DNA of 26,478 nucleotides. It comes from JBCDBH01 sp039184055. GTDB taxonomy: Bacteria; Acidobacteriota; Thermoanaerobaculia; Multivoradales; J023. Shown here one piece after another: positions 15,001 through 23,172 of the stretch. Every line of letters starts with the position of its first letter. Position 1 is the first letter of the stretch. The DNA is taken from positions 1 to 26,478 of the forward strand of contig JBCDBH010000037.1 of NCBI GenBank assembly GCA_039184055.1, written 5' to 3'. Position numbers and translations under genes: made by a program. The notes under the pieces are model-generated. The model did not search any database, was not told the DNA's origin, and saw only the letters and a list, made by a program, of their open reading frames with translations.

Positions 15001-17187
15001 TCAGCGTCCTTGAGGCAAGGTCACCTCGACCGCCTCGAGGTTCTCGGCTTCGCCTCCGACCGTATCGATGAGAAAGGCCCAATACAGCGCCCATTCACGG
15101 AGATAGTCGTAGCGTCCCGAGGCACCGCCGTGTCCCGCCCCCATGTTCGTCTTGAGCATGACATGGCTTTGGGGGCTGAGCTGCCGGAGCTTCGCGGTCC
15201 ACTTGGCCGGCTCCCAATACTGCACGCGCGGATCGTTGAGACCGGCGGTGATCAAGAGATCGGGGTAGTGGGCGTCGGTGACGTTGTCGTACGGCGAGTA
15301 CGAGAGCATGTAGTCGAAGAACTCTTTGTTCTTCGGGTTGCCCCATTCCTCGAATTCGATCACGGTGAGCGGGATCGATTCGTCGAGCATGGTGTTGATG
15401 ACGTCGACGAAAGGCACGTGCGCGAGGGCGGCGCCAAAGAGGTCCGGACGCATGTTGACCACCGCGCCGACCAGCAAGCCACCGGCCGAGCCGCCCTGAA
15501 TACCGAGCCGTTCCGGGCGCGTCCAGCGCTGGTCGACGAGGTGTTCGGCGGCATCGATGAAGTCGGTGAACGTGTTGCGCTTGTTGAGCATCTTGCCGTC
15601 GTCGTGCCACGGCTCACCGAAGAGACCGCCACCGCGTGGGTGGGCGAGCGCGAAGACGAAGCCACGGTCGACCAGCGATAGGCGTTGAGCTGAGAACGAC
15701 GGATCGATGGTCGAGCCGTAGGAGCCATAACCATAGAGCAGCGTCGGGTTGTCACCGTTGCGCTCGACCCCACGCTTGTAGAACAAGGTCATGGGGATCG
15801 CGGTGCCGTCCTGGGCGCGGGCATAGGTGCGTTCGGTGACGTAATCGGAGGGTTCGTAGCCACCGAGCACCTCGTCGCGCTTCTTGACCTCGAGCTTGCC
15901 GGTCGCCATATCGAAGTCGTAGACGGTCCGCGGGGTCACCAACGAGGTGTAGGTGAACCGGAAGACGTTGTTGTCGAACTCGGGGTTCGACGACGGCCAG
16001 GCGGCATACGCGGTCTCGGGCATCGGGATGATCGTGTCCGTGCTCTCGGCGAGGTCGTGGACACGAAGCCGGCGCAAACCCTTCGTCCGCTCGACAAAGA
16101 CCATGTGATCTTTGAAGGGATAGACCGATTCGAGCTTGACGTCGGGGCGATGCGGTACGACTTCTTCGGCGTCGGCCGCGAGGTCCGTATCGGGTACCCG
16201 GATCAGCTTGAAGTTCTTGGCGCCATCGGCGTTGGTGCGGATGTAGAAATGCTCGCCGTGGTGATACGGGTGATATTCGACGCCGTTTTCGCGCGCTGCC
16301 ATGAGCGTGAACTCACCACCCGGCCGATCGGCGTCGAGCACGTAGTACTCGCTGGTGATGCTGCTACCCAGACCGATCTTGATGAAGCGCTCGTCACGGG
16401 TGCGATCGACGTCGAGAAAGAAACGGTCGTCCGGCTCGTGGAAGACCCGCTCGGCGTCGCCGTCGTCACCGAGCACGTGACGCCACACCTCGTGCGGGCG
16501 TCGCGCGTCGTCGCGGATCGTGTAGAAGAGCGTGCGGTTGTCGTTGCCCCACGCGATCGACCAGGCGATGCCCTCGATCCGATCGTCGAGCAGCTTGCCG
16601 GTTTCGAGATCCTTGACCACCAGGGTATAGAGCTCGGAGCCGTCGATATCGAACGAGTAGGCGAGCAGGTTGTGATCGGGGCTGGTTTGGAGACTACCGA
16701 GATCGAAATACTCGTGATCCGCGGCGAGCGTGTTGACGTCGAGAATGATCTCTTCGTCCGCTTCGAGGCTACCCTGCTTACGCGCGTAAATGGGGTATTG
16801 CTTGCCTTCCTCGGTGCGCCGGTAGTAGTACCAGCCGTCTTCGAGCTCGGGTACCGAGAGGTCGGTTTCTTTGATCCGACCGAGAATCTCTTCGTAGACC
16901 TCTTCGCGGATCGGTTCGAGGTGGGCCGTCATCGCCTCGGTGTAGGCGTTCTCGGCTTCGAGGTACGAGATCACGTCGGGGTTGTCCCGTTCCCGCAACC
17001 AATAGTAGTCGTCGTTCAGAACGGTGCCGTGAATCTCCGTGGTGTGGGGTTTCTTGGTGGCCGTCGGGGCTTCGGCGCTCGTCGCTTTGCGCGCGCTATC
17101 GGCGGCGGCCGAGGTGGTCACGACGGCGGCGATCACCAACATCAAGGTCAGGGCACTGAATGGGCACGATGAAAGGGGACGGACCAT
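15001..17187 (-). CDS. ptrB: Secreted oligopeptidase B (S9A prolyl oligopeptidase family)
   Basis: The 728-residue enzyme should cleave short peptides after Lys or Arg. An N-terminal signal peptide (SALTLMLVIAAVVTTSAAA) is followed by a seven-bladed propeller (about 75-450) that opens with the S9A start HGTVLNDDYYWLRERDNPDV. The alpha/beta-hydrolase domain carries LLYGYGSYG, nucleophile Ser567 in GGSAGG, Asp652 in AGLNDPRV and His686 in GAGHGG. The DPRV and EWGNP segments favour oligopeptidase B over prolyl endopeptidase. E. coli PtrB is cytoplasmic, so the export signal is a difference, though common in soil bacteria. The ATG at 17187 has AGGAGG (17195-17200) eight bases upstream; a longer frame to 17454 lies in non-coding sequence and the next gene. 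mutY follows six bases after the stop. Confidence 0.93.
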   Translation of the reverse strand: MVRPLSSCPFSALTLMLVIAAVVTTSAAADSARKATSAEAPTATKKPHTTEIHGTVLNDDYYWLRERDNPDVISYLEAENAYTEAMTAHLEPIREEVYEEILGRIKETDLSVPELEDGWYYYRRTEEGKQYPIYARKQGSLEADEEIILDVNTLAADHEYFDLGSLQTSPDHNLLAYSFDIDGSELYTLVVKDLETGKLLDDRIEGIAWSIAWGNDNRTLFYTIRDDARRPHEVWRHVLGDDGDAERVFHEPDDRFFLDVDRTRDERFIKIGLGSSITSEYYVLDADRPGGEFTLMAARENGVEYHPYHHGEHFYIRTNADGAKNFKLIRVPDTDLAADAEEVVPHRPDVKLESVYPFKDHMVFVERTKGLRRLRVHDLAESTDTIIPMPETAYAAWPSSNPEFDNNVFRFTYTSLVTPRTVYDFDMATGKLEVKKRDEVLGGYEPSDYVTERTYARAQDGTAIPMTLFYKRGVERNGDNPTLLYGYGSYGSTIDPSFSAQRLSLVDRGFVFALAHPRGGGLFGEPWHDDGKMLNKRNTFTDFIDAAEHLVDQRWTRPERLGIQGGSAGGLLVGAVVNMRPDLFGAALAHVPFVDVINTMLDESIPLTVIEFEEWGNPKNKEFFDYMLSYSPYDNVTDAHYPDLLITAGLNDPRVQYWEPAKWTAKLRQLSPQSHVMLKTNMGAGHGGASGRYDYLREWALYWAFLIDTVGGEAENLEAVEVTLPQGR

Positions 17188-17236
17188 AAGGCAACCTCCT
17201 CGGTTGTGGCTGGCTGCGGAAGATGAATGGCGGGAG

Positions 17237-17253
17237 CGGTCGGCGCGCGACCG
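17237..17253 (-). terminator. Weak hairpin between the GGDEF-EAL and oligopeptidase genes
   Basis: CGGTCG (17237-17242) and CGACCG (17248-17253) form a 6-bp GC-rich stem with a 5-base loop, shortly after the GGDEF-EAL stop at 17277. No T run follows on the minus strand, so it may be only a weak terminator or a chance pairing. Confidence 0.3.
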
Positions 17254-17276
17254 AAGGCGGATCGTAGCACAGGCCG

Positions 17277-19760
17277 TCAGGCGTTGGCGGCGAAGAGCGT
17301 CGACCGGGTGAGCAACAACTCGGCGTCCTCGGCGTCGAGAGGTTTCGAGAACAAATAGCCCTGCGCCAGGTCGCATTCCAGCTCTTCGAGCCGCTCGCGC
17401 TGCTGGTCGGTTTCCACCCCTTCGGCGATGGTGGCGAGTCGGCGTCCCTGGCACACCGCGAGCACCCCGGCGACCAGCTCGTCACTGCTCGGATCGGTAC
17501 CCACGTTGCGCACGAACCACCGGTCGATCTTGACCGTTTCGAAGGGAAATTGATGGAGCACGCTGATCGATGAATAACCGGTGCCGAAGTCGTCGAGCGA
17601 CAGGCGTACCCCGAGCCGTTTGAGCGCCACCAACGACGTGAGGATGGAATCGGGACATTCGAGAACGGTTTGCTCGGTGATCTCGAGCATCAGGCACGAG
17701 CCGGGTAGGCCTGTTTCGCGCAGCACGCTCTCGACCCGGCCGACCAGATCGGTTTGGCTGAATTGTCGGGTCGAGAGATTGACCGACACGAAGAGCGGCT
17801 CGCTGTCACCGTGGGTCTGGCGCCAGCTTTGGAGCTGCTCACACGCCGTGCGCAATACGCCGCGTCCGAGCTCGAGAATCAGACCGGTGTCTTCGGCGGC
17901 GGGCAGAAACGCCTCGGGGAGGAGCAAGCCGCGATTCGGATGACGCCAGCGGACCAGCGCTTCGAAGCCGGCGATCTTGCCATCGCCGAGGGTCACCACC
18001 GGTTGGTAGACCACCTCGAATTGCCACGGGTCGAGAGCGCGACGGAGATCGGTCTCGAGCTCGAGCTCGGCCAGGGCCTGAGCGTGCATGCGAGCGTCGA
18101 AGATGGCATAGCCGCTACGCCCGCTCGTTTTGGCGCGATACATCGCGATATCCGCGTCGCGCAGCAAATCGTTCGAGTTGGCGCGGCCACGGGTGGCGGA
18201 CATGGCGATACCGAGCGATGCCGACGTGAAGACCTCGCGTCCGGCGACCTCGAACGGCTCGGCGAGCGCTTTACCGATCCGCTCGGCGACTCGGACCGCG
18301 TGAGCCGCCTCGCGCACCCCTTCGAGCAGGATGGCGAATTCATCACCGCCGAGCCGGGCCAGGGTGTCGCTCGGTCGCAGGCAGGTGGTCAGCCGTTCGG
18401 CCACCTGGACGAGCAGCTGGTCACCAGCGCTGTGGCCGAAGCTGTCGTTGACCATCTTGAATCGGTCGAGATCGAGAAAGATCACCGCGCACCGTTCGTG
18501 ATGCACGCGTCGCCCACGCGCCAGCGCATGTTCGAGTCGGTCCATCAACAGCGCTCGATTCGGTAGACCGGTGAGCGCGTCGTGGAGCGCGTCGTGGATC
18601 AATTGCGCTTCGGCTTCTTTGCGATCGGTGACGTCGCGCGCGTTGATCACGATGCCACCGACCGCGGGTTTCTCGAGCAGGTTGGTGAGCACCGATTCGA
18701 GGACGTGAAAGCTGCCGTCACGGTGGCGGATCCGACAGTCCATCCGCAGAGGACGACCGGGCTGGGCGAGGAGCTGCCGGAACGTGTCGTGCAGTGCCGA
18801 TACGTCCTCGGGGTGGACATGCTCGAAGAAGCTACGTCCGATCCGCTCTTCGGGGGTGAAACCGAGGATGCGTTCGAAGGAAGGGCTGGCGAAGAGCGTG
18901 GTGCCTTCGGCGTCGACGATCGAGATCAAGTCGGACGCGTTTTGCACCAGCGAGCGAAATCGTTCTTCTTTCTTGCGCAAGGCGGATTCGGCGCGGCGGC
19001 GCTCGGTGACGTCGCGTACCACGATTTGCTGCGCTGGCGCCCCGTCGTGGACGAACGGCAGACCGACGAGCTCGACATCGACCACCGAGCCATCGAGACG
19101 CAGCACGTGGAGATTGCTCAGCTCGAGCGGGCGACGTCGTTTCTCGATCCGACGCAAAAAGGTCGTGGCTCGGCGGCGCGACAGGGGCGGGAAGAAGTCG
19201 GTTACCGGGCGATCGACCACGTCCTCGGCGCGCCGTGCACCGAGCATCCGCACCCCGGCGGGGTTGATCGACACCAGACGGCCACCGGCATGGACCGCGA
19301 CCGCGTCGGGGGCCATGGCGACGAGGCTTCGATAGCGATCTTCACTCGCTTCGAGACGGGCGGCGATTTCATGCTGCAGACGCTGGGTGGCGAGCCCGAG
19401 ACGGGTCTCGAAGCTCATGCGATCGACCGGCCGGATCAAGAAATCGTCGATCCCGGCCTCGATCAGACGACGCAGCATGGCGCGGGCGCCGGACGGGACG
19501 AGCGCGATCAAGGAGCTGGCGGTCGATGCCTGGTGCTCGCGAATCCGTTTGGCCAATTCGACGATTCGAGTCGCGGCGACGTGACGATCGCCGGTGGCGA
19601 GCAAGAGCACGATCGCGGGTGGGTCGTCCACGAAGCTCTGCCACAGCGTCGTCGGATCGTCGTGGAAGATCGGCACGTGACCGCTGCCACGCAAGGTCGA
19701 TACGACGATTTCGTGGTCGAGCTGGCCACTGGCGGCCGGATCGAAAATCAACACCCTCAT
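17277..19760 (-). CDS. PseudoREC-PAS-PAS-GGDEF-EAL cyclic-di-GMP enzyme
   Basis: The 827-residue cytoplasmic protein has five parts: a receiver-like domain (1-125), two PAS domains (about 140-255 and 262-385), a GGDEF domain (386-555) and an EAL domain (about 565-820). GGDEF (471-475) is intact and preceded by the full inhibitory site RPSD (462-465). The EAL core is intact too: EALVRW (600-605), VNLSTRQF, LEITEQTV and LDDFGTGYSS. It could therefore both make and break cyclic-di-GMP, with PAS domains choosing the output. The receiver domain is degenerate: the usual phospho-Asp strand reads AIVLLLATGD, and the conserved Lys is Arg in IRPVD. It is therefore probably not phosphorylated and may serve for dimerisation. 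The start at 19760 fits the receiver fold; no clear ribosome-binding site was seen, and a frame to 19886 exists but looks non-coding. Confidence 0.93.
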   Translation of the reverse strand: MRVLIFDPAASGQLDHEIVVSTLRGSGHVPIFHDDPTTLWQSFVDDPPAIVLLLATGDRHVAATRIVELAKRIREHQASTASSLIALVPSGARAMLRRLIEAGIDDFLIRPVDRMSFETRLGLATQRLQHEIAARLEASEDRYRSLVAMAPDAVAVHAGGRLVSINPAGVRMLGARRAEDVVDRPVTDFFPPLSRRRATTFLRRIEKRRRPLELSNLHVLRLDGSVVDVELVGLPFVHDGAPAQQIVVRDVTERRRAESALRKKEERFRSLVQNASDLISIVDAEGTTLFASPSFERILGFTPEERIGRSFFEHVHPEDVSALHDTFRQLLAQPGRPLRMDCRIRHRDGSFHVLESVLTNLLEKPAVGGIVINARDVTDRKEAEAQLIHDALHDALTGLPNRALLMDRLEHALARGRRVHHERCAVIFLDLDRFKMVNDSFGHSAGDQLLVQVAERLTTCLRPSDTLARLGGDEFAILLEGVREAAHAVRVAERIGKALAEPFEVAGREVFTSASLGIAMSATRGRANSNDLLRDADIAMYRAKTSGRSGYAIFDARMHAQALAELELETDLRRALDPWQFEVVYQPVVTLGDGKIAGFEALVRWRHPNRGLLLPEAFLPAAEDTGLILELGRGVLRTACEQLQSWRQTHGDSEPLFVSVNLSTRQFSQTDLVGRVESVLRETGLPGSCLMLEITEQTVLECPDSILTSLVALKRLGVRLSLDDFGTGYSSISVLHQFPFETVKIDRWFVRNVGTDPSSDELVAGVLAVCQGRRLATIAEGVETDQQRERLEELECDLAQGYLFSKPLDAEDAELLLTRSTLFAANA

Positions 19761-20037
19761 GATGGAGTGGACAGGCGGCGCATGAGGCCTCGCGGCAGTA
19801 CAAGGACGTTGCGGCGTTCCGAATCGCTCCGAAACGAAAGATGCGATCCGAGTACGTCGCATGATCGCCCGGGTGGTGACGATCACGAAACTCGATCCCG
19901 AGCCGGACGCTCGGAACGAGGCTCATGACCGGACAGTCGACGATGCGGTTCGCCAGTCTATCCGCTCCACGACCCGCGCGGCCAGCCCAGTGCGCGGCGA
20001 TTTCTCTCCTGGTGGGTGTGCGTGGCTCGCCGGCCGT

Positions 20038-20943
20038 TCAGGACGACTCGTCGGGTGGAATCACCAAGACACTCACCGCTGCGGCATCGGTGACGTCGGC
20101 GGCGACACTGCCGAGCAGGAAGCGTTCGAAGCCGCTGCGGCCGTGGGTGCCGAGGATGACGAGCTCGACGGGCGGATCGTCGCTCTCACCGAGCTCGGCG
20201 AGGATCTCGTGCCGTGGCATGCCGACCCGAACCCTGGGCTCGAGGGATGGACCGGCGTCGACCGTTCTCAGCCGATCGATCGTTTCGTCGAGCTGTTCGG
20301 CGGCCAGCCGGTCGATTTGCTCGGGAGTGAATTGACTGCTGCCGTCACGTTCGGCGGCCGAGAGCACGAAAAGAACGTCGACACGTGTCGCGCCGCCGCC
20401 CACCGCGCGCAGCCATGCGAGCCCGCGACCGATACAGCCTTCGGCGAGCGGTGAGAGGTCGGTCGTCGCCAGAGCTCGTTTGGGCGGTACCGACAAGCCA
20501 GGGCGCACCACGAGGACAGGGCAGGTGGCGTGACGGAGCACGCGATCCGCCGTCGAGCCGAGCGTCTGGGTCAAGACGTCGCTTCCCGAGGCACCGACGA
20601 TGATCAGGTCCGCTTCGACATCTTCGGCGGCCTGCCGGATGATGCGATGCGCGGCTCCAGGCTCGATCATGGTGGTCGCCACCGATTTCGTGTCGACACC
20701 GGTTCGACTGAGTTGTTCGAGGAGAAATTGACGCTCGGCGTCGCGTGCCGTGTCGAGCATTTCGGGGTCGATCACCGACATCCCGGTCGGCACGGCCAGG
20801 TAGGCGACGGGTAAGGCGAACGCATGGACGAGGTGGAGCCGAGCGCCCGTGGCTTCGGCGACCGTCTTGGCGGTGATCACGACCGCATCACTCGCGGGTT
20901 CGAGCGAGGTCGCCACCAGGATGTTGTGGAAAGACTTGCTCAT
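20038..20943 (-). CDS. Tandem universal stress protein (UspA family)
   Basis: This 301-residue protein again has two UspA domains, starting at HNILVATSLEPASDAVV and at PKRALATTDLSPLAEG. Both keep a glycine-rich ATP signature: GASGSDVLTQTLGS in the first (one residue shorter than consensus) and GTHGRSGFERFLLGS in the second (exact G-x2-G-x9-G-S). Both halves therefore look able to bind ATP, unlike the copy at 1575-2468. The ATG at 20943 has AAGGAG six bases upstream. It lies upstream of the GGDEF-EAL gene on the same strand but 277 bases away, so one transcript is uncertain. The region upstream (20944-21245) is shared with a divergent small regulator-like gene. Expected in the cytoplasm; signal unknown. 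Confidence 0.9.
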   Translation of the reverse strand: MSKSFHNILVATSLEPASDAVVITAKTVAEATGARLHLVHAFALPVAYLAVPTGMSVIDPEMLDTARDAERQFLLEQLSRTGVDTKSVATTMIEPGAAHRIIRQAAEDVEADLIIVGASGSDVLTQTLGSTADRVLRHATCPVLVVRPGLSVPPKRALATTDLSPLAEGCIGRGLAWLRAVGGGATRVDVLFVLSAAERDGSSQFTPEQIDRLAAEQLDETIDRLRTVDAGPSLEPRVRVGMPRHEILAELGESDDPPVELVILGTHGRSGFERFLLGSVAADVTDAAAVSVLVIPPDESS

Positions 20944-21245
20944 CGACTTCTCCTTCGAACACGTTACCGAGGCGGTGAATGAATGACGACGACAACGAGT
21001 GTCGAGCGCCCGCGGAACGATGCTACCCGATGAAGGGTAACGAAGCTGGCATCGTTACGCGCCCACCCAGGGTGTGAGCTGCATGGCTACCCGGCGGGGT
21101 GGGTGATCTATGTACCCAGCCACCACCCCACGAGACGTCGCGATACGCACCGATTTTTGGCACCCTGAACGTGTGAGAAAGCGCCGACAGACAACCAACC
21201 CGTAAACGATGACCTACTCCTAACTACTCATAGAGGAGACCGACG
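20944..21245. promoter_or_regulatory. Divergent intergenic region with clustered inverted repeats
   Basis: This 302-bp region separates the divergent stress-protein and RHH-like genes and encodes nothing. It contains GTAACGA-N8-TCGTTAC (21037-21043/21052-21058), TACCC-N6-GGGTA (21024-21028/21035-21039) overlapping it, two more TACCC boxes near 21089 and 21113, and GGGGTGG...CCACCCC (21096-21102/21123-21129). Another CGTTAC lies near 20960. No clean -35/-10 pair was found. The clustering suggests operators for one or both genes. Confidence 0.5.
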
Positions 21246-21563
21246 ATGGACCATTTGACGAGCCCGACGCGGAGCCCCGAACCACCTCGGTCGACGGTAC
21301 GTTTCGAGCGTGTCCAGACGGGTGTGCGGGTCGAAAAGCGAATGCTCAAGACCCTCAAGGCCCTGGCGGAGTATCTCGATGTCACGCTCGGCGATTTGCT
21401 CGAGAGTATCGTCCTCCACGCTTTCGAGGGCGACGCGCCCTTCGACCGTGACACGCTCGATCGAATCGAGCAGTTACGGGAGGTCTACGGGCTGGATCTC
21501 GACGCGAGTCAGTGTCGGTTGTCGCGTCAGTTCAGTCCCGAAGTGATTCGCCATTCGGCTTGA
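21246..21563 (+). CDS. Small ribbon-helix-helix-like protein
   Basis: I do not recognise this 105-residue protein by name. Its middle (STVRFERVQTGVRVEKRM, then LKTLKALAEYLDVTLGDLLESIVLHAFEG) reads as a short strand followed by two helices, the pattern of ribbon-helix-helix DNA-binding proteins. The N-terminus is proline-rich and the C-terminus (DRDTLDRIEQLREVYGLDLD) looks helical. No catalytic motif is visible. A transcription factor or antitoxin-like role is plausible, but no toxin gene adjoins it. The ATG at 21246 has GAGGAG about nine bases upstream, and an intrinsic terminator follows nine bases after the stop, so it is probably a one-gene transcript. The repeat-rich region in front could be its own operator. 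Confidence 0.7.
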   Translation: MDHLTSPTRSPEPPRSTVRFERVQTGVRVEKRMLKTLKALAEYLDVTLGDLLESIVLHAFEGDAPFDRDTLDRIEQLREVYGLDLDASQCRLSRQFSPEVIRHSA

Positions 21564-21571
21564 TCTTGCAT

Positions 21572-21603
21572 CGCAGTGGCCCCGCCGCCGCTGCGTCTTT
21601 TTT
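21572..21603 (+). terminator. Intrinsic terminator after the RHH-like gene
   Basis: CGCAGTGGC (21572-21580) pairs with GCCGCTGCG (21587-21595) over nine positions, one a G-T wobble, with a 6-base loop. TC and then T6 (21598-21603) follow directly. This is the clearest rho-independent terminator in the window and lies 26 bases before the dehalogenase-like start. Confidence 0.85.
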
Positions 21604-21629
21604 GGTTGGCCACGAGATAGAATCAGTCG

Positions 21630-22562
21630 ATGAGCGAATCGATGGCTTTTCCGGAGCTGCCGGCTTTTCTCGCCGACGAGCTGCCTTTCGATCGGTCGTG
21701 GCATCGGGTTCGTAAAGGCGTCGACGAGGGACGACGCCTGCATGTTTTCGAGACCGGGGATCCGACCGGTCGACCGGTGCTCTTGCTGCATGGCAATCCG
21801 ACCTGGTCGTTCTTGTGGCGGCGGGTGATGCGCCGGCTCGTGACGACCCCGAATCTTCGTCTGATCGCGCCCGATCTACTCGGGCTCGGATTGTCGGATC
21901 GGCTGCCACGTTTGACGGATCATTCGGTCGATCGGCACGCCGATACGATCGCCGATCTGCTCGATATGCGTGAGCTCGACGACGCGATCTTGGTCGGTCA
22001 GGACTGGGGTGGGCCGATCGTCACCGCCGCCGCGGCGCGCTGTCACCGTCGGATCCGTGCGATGGTCTACGGCAACACCGCGGTGATCCTGCCGCGTCGT
22101 CCACGTGGCAGCGCCTTTCATCGCTTCGCTCGTTTGCCCGGGGTGAGCGACTTCGTTTTTCGCGTCCTCGGTTTTCCCCAGAACGGATTTCTCGGTCGTA
22201 CCCAGGGCGACCCGGCGTCGATCAGCGGATCGGTGGCGCGTGCCTATCGTTGGCCACTACGGCGTTTTGGCGATCGCATCGCGCCCCTCGCGATGGCGCG
22301 GATGGTGCCCGATGGACCTTCCCACCCGAGCTGGTCGGCCATGCAGGCCCAGCAGCAGTGGCTCGAAGCGTTCGAGGGTCCGGTGGCGTTGGTGTGGGGC
22401 GTGCGGGACCCCGTGTTGGGTCGGGCCTTGAATCGGCACCGCAAGACGCTACCCGCGGCGCGCGTTTGGGAAACCTCGGCCGGTCATTTCCTCCAAGAGG
22501 AAGTTCCCGACGTGCTCGCCGAAGCCGTTCTGTGGAGTATCGACCAGGTGGAGGCCGGGTAG
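21630..22562 (+). CDS. Haloalkane dehalogenase-like alpha/beta hydrolase
   Basis: The 310-residue protein has the alpha/beta-hydrolase fold with haloalkane dehalogenase signatures. HGNPTWSFLWR (54-64) supplies oxyanion/halide Asn56. Nucleophile Asp125 sits in VGQDWGG, followed by halide-binding Trp126. Asp260 in WGVRDPVLG is the probable acid, and His286 in AGHFLQEE is the base. Members hydrolyse carbon-halogen bonds to an alcohol and halide without a cofactor, but many homologues act on other or unknown substrates. The QDWGG nucleophile context resembles the DhlA-like and type III subfamilies more than LinB/DhaA. No signal peptide. ATG 21630 has only a weak purine stretch upstream; ATG 21642 is an alternative. 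It has its own space after a terminator and ends 33 bases before the convergent MarR gene. Confidence 0.85.
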   Translation: MSESMAFPELPAFLADELPFDRSWHRVRKGVDEGRRLHVFETGDPTGRPVLLLHGNPTWSFLWRRVMRRLVTTPNLRLIAPDLLGLGLSDRLPRLTDHSVDRHADTIADLLDMRELDDAILVGQDWGGPIVTAAAARCHRRIRAMVYGNTAVILPRRPRGSAFHRFARLPGVSDFVFRVLGFPQNGFLGRTQGDPASISGSVARAYRWPLRRFGDRIAPLAMARMVPDGPSHPSWSAMQAQQQWLEAFEGPVALVWGVRDPVLGRALNRHRKTLPAARVWETSAGHFLQEEVPDVLAEAVLWSIDQVEAG

Positions 22563-22581
22563 AGCCGAGCCGCCTGGCTCT
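22561..22581. terminator. Hairpin between convergent dehalogenase-like and marR genes
   Basis: AGAGCC (22561-22566) can pair with GGCTCT (22576-22581), or GAGCC (22567-22571) with GGCTC (22576-22580) around GCCT. The hairpin starts at the dehalogenase-like stop and sits between convergent genes, as a bidirectional terminator would, but has no T run. Confidence 0.4.
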
Positions 22582-22595
22582 CGGGAGTTGATCGG

Positions 22596-23096
22596 TCAGT
22601 CGTCGTCGAGCTTCTCGCGTACCCGGTCGAGAAGCGCCACGAGCGTCGCTTGTTCGTCGTCATCGAGCATGCCGAGCAGATCTTCGTCGAAGCGATTCAT
22701 CGTCGGATCGATCGCGGCGAGAAGATCCAAACCCGTTCGGCTGATCGTGCAGTCGACCCGCCGTCGATCATCGGTGGAACGTTCGCGGATTACCCAACCC
22801 TTGGCCACCAGTCGATCGATCAATCGGGTCACGCCGGGAGTGCGTTCGATCATCCGGTCGGCGATCGCCAAGGTCGGCAAGCCGTCTTCGCCAGCGCCAC
22901 GGAGGATGCGTAAGACGTTGTATTGCTGTGACGTGATCTCGTATGGAGCGAGAAGGTGCGTGATCCGTCGGAGCACGATGTCGGTGGTGCGGATCATGCC
23001 GAGCACAGCCTCCTGACCGAGTGAGCCGAACGGTCGAGTCTGGCCGATTTCGGCTTGCAGGGCGCTGGGCCGTGAGGCTGGAGTACGCTTTGTCAT
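22596..23096 (-). CDS. MarR-family transcriptional regulator
   Basis: The 166-residue protein has the MarR winged-helix fold: a dimerisation helix (GQEAVLGMIRTTDIVLRRI), YEITSQQYNVLRIL, the recognition region LAIADRMIERTPGVTRLIDRLVAKGWV (77-103) and the wing RERSTDDRRRVDCTIS (104-119). Such dimers repress genes next to them until a small phenolic, oxidant or other ligand binds. The gene is divergent from a class II aldolase, 76 bases apart, and that gap holds CTTGTC repeats likely to be its operator. The start at 23096 fits family length (a frame to 23231 crosses the promoter region). No ribosome-binding site is visible, and a TATGCT -10-like box (23108-23103) lies only six bases ahead, so the message may be leaderless. 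Confidence 0.88.
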   Translation of the reverse strand: MTKRTPASRPSALQAEIGQTRPFGSLGQEAVLGMIRTTDIVLRRITHLLAPYEITSQQYNVLRILRGAGEDGLPTLAIADRMIERTPGVTRLIDRLVAKGWVIRERSTDDRRRVDCTISRTGLDLLAAIDPTMNRFDEDLLGMLDDDEQATLVALLDRVREKLDDD

Positions 23097-23115
23097 GCGG
23101 TAAGCATATCGAATA

Positions 23116-23144
23116 CTTGTCGTGTCAAGAGACGTCTTGTCAAG
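23116..23144. promoter_or_regulatory. Likely MarR operator: repeated CTTGTC boxes
   Basis: CTTG-N6-CAAG (23116-23129) and the 9-bp palindrome CTTGTCAAG (23136-23144) start exactly 20 bases apart, about two helical turns, between marR and the divergent aldolase. Both carry TTGACA on the minus strand (23128-23123 and 23143-23138), so a bound regulator would cover a candidate marR -35 box and block the aldolase upstream region. Confidence 0.55.
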
Positions 23145-23172
23145 AAGGCGCGTCTCTGTCGGGAGCGAGGGC

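Noticed and set aside
16057..17172. 371-codon open frame on the plus strand
   Set aside because: It is antisense to the oligopeptidase B gene, whose motifs are complete; long antisense frames are expected in GC-rich DNA and this one shows no recognisable domain.
18582..19928. 448-codon open frame on the plus strand
   Set aside because: Shadow of the GGDEF-EAL gene on the opposite strand; no start signal and no known motif.
21157..21175. Sigma54-like TGGCAC element before the RHH-like gene
   Set aside because: The -24 half matches, but there is no GC at the -12 position with proper spacing.
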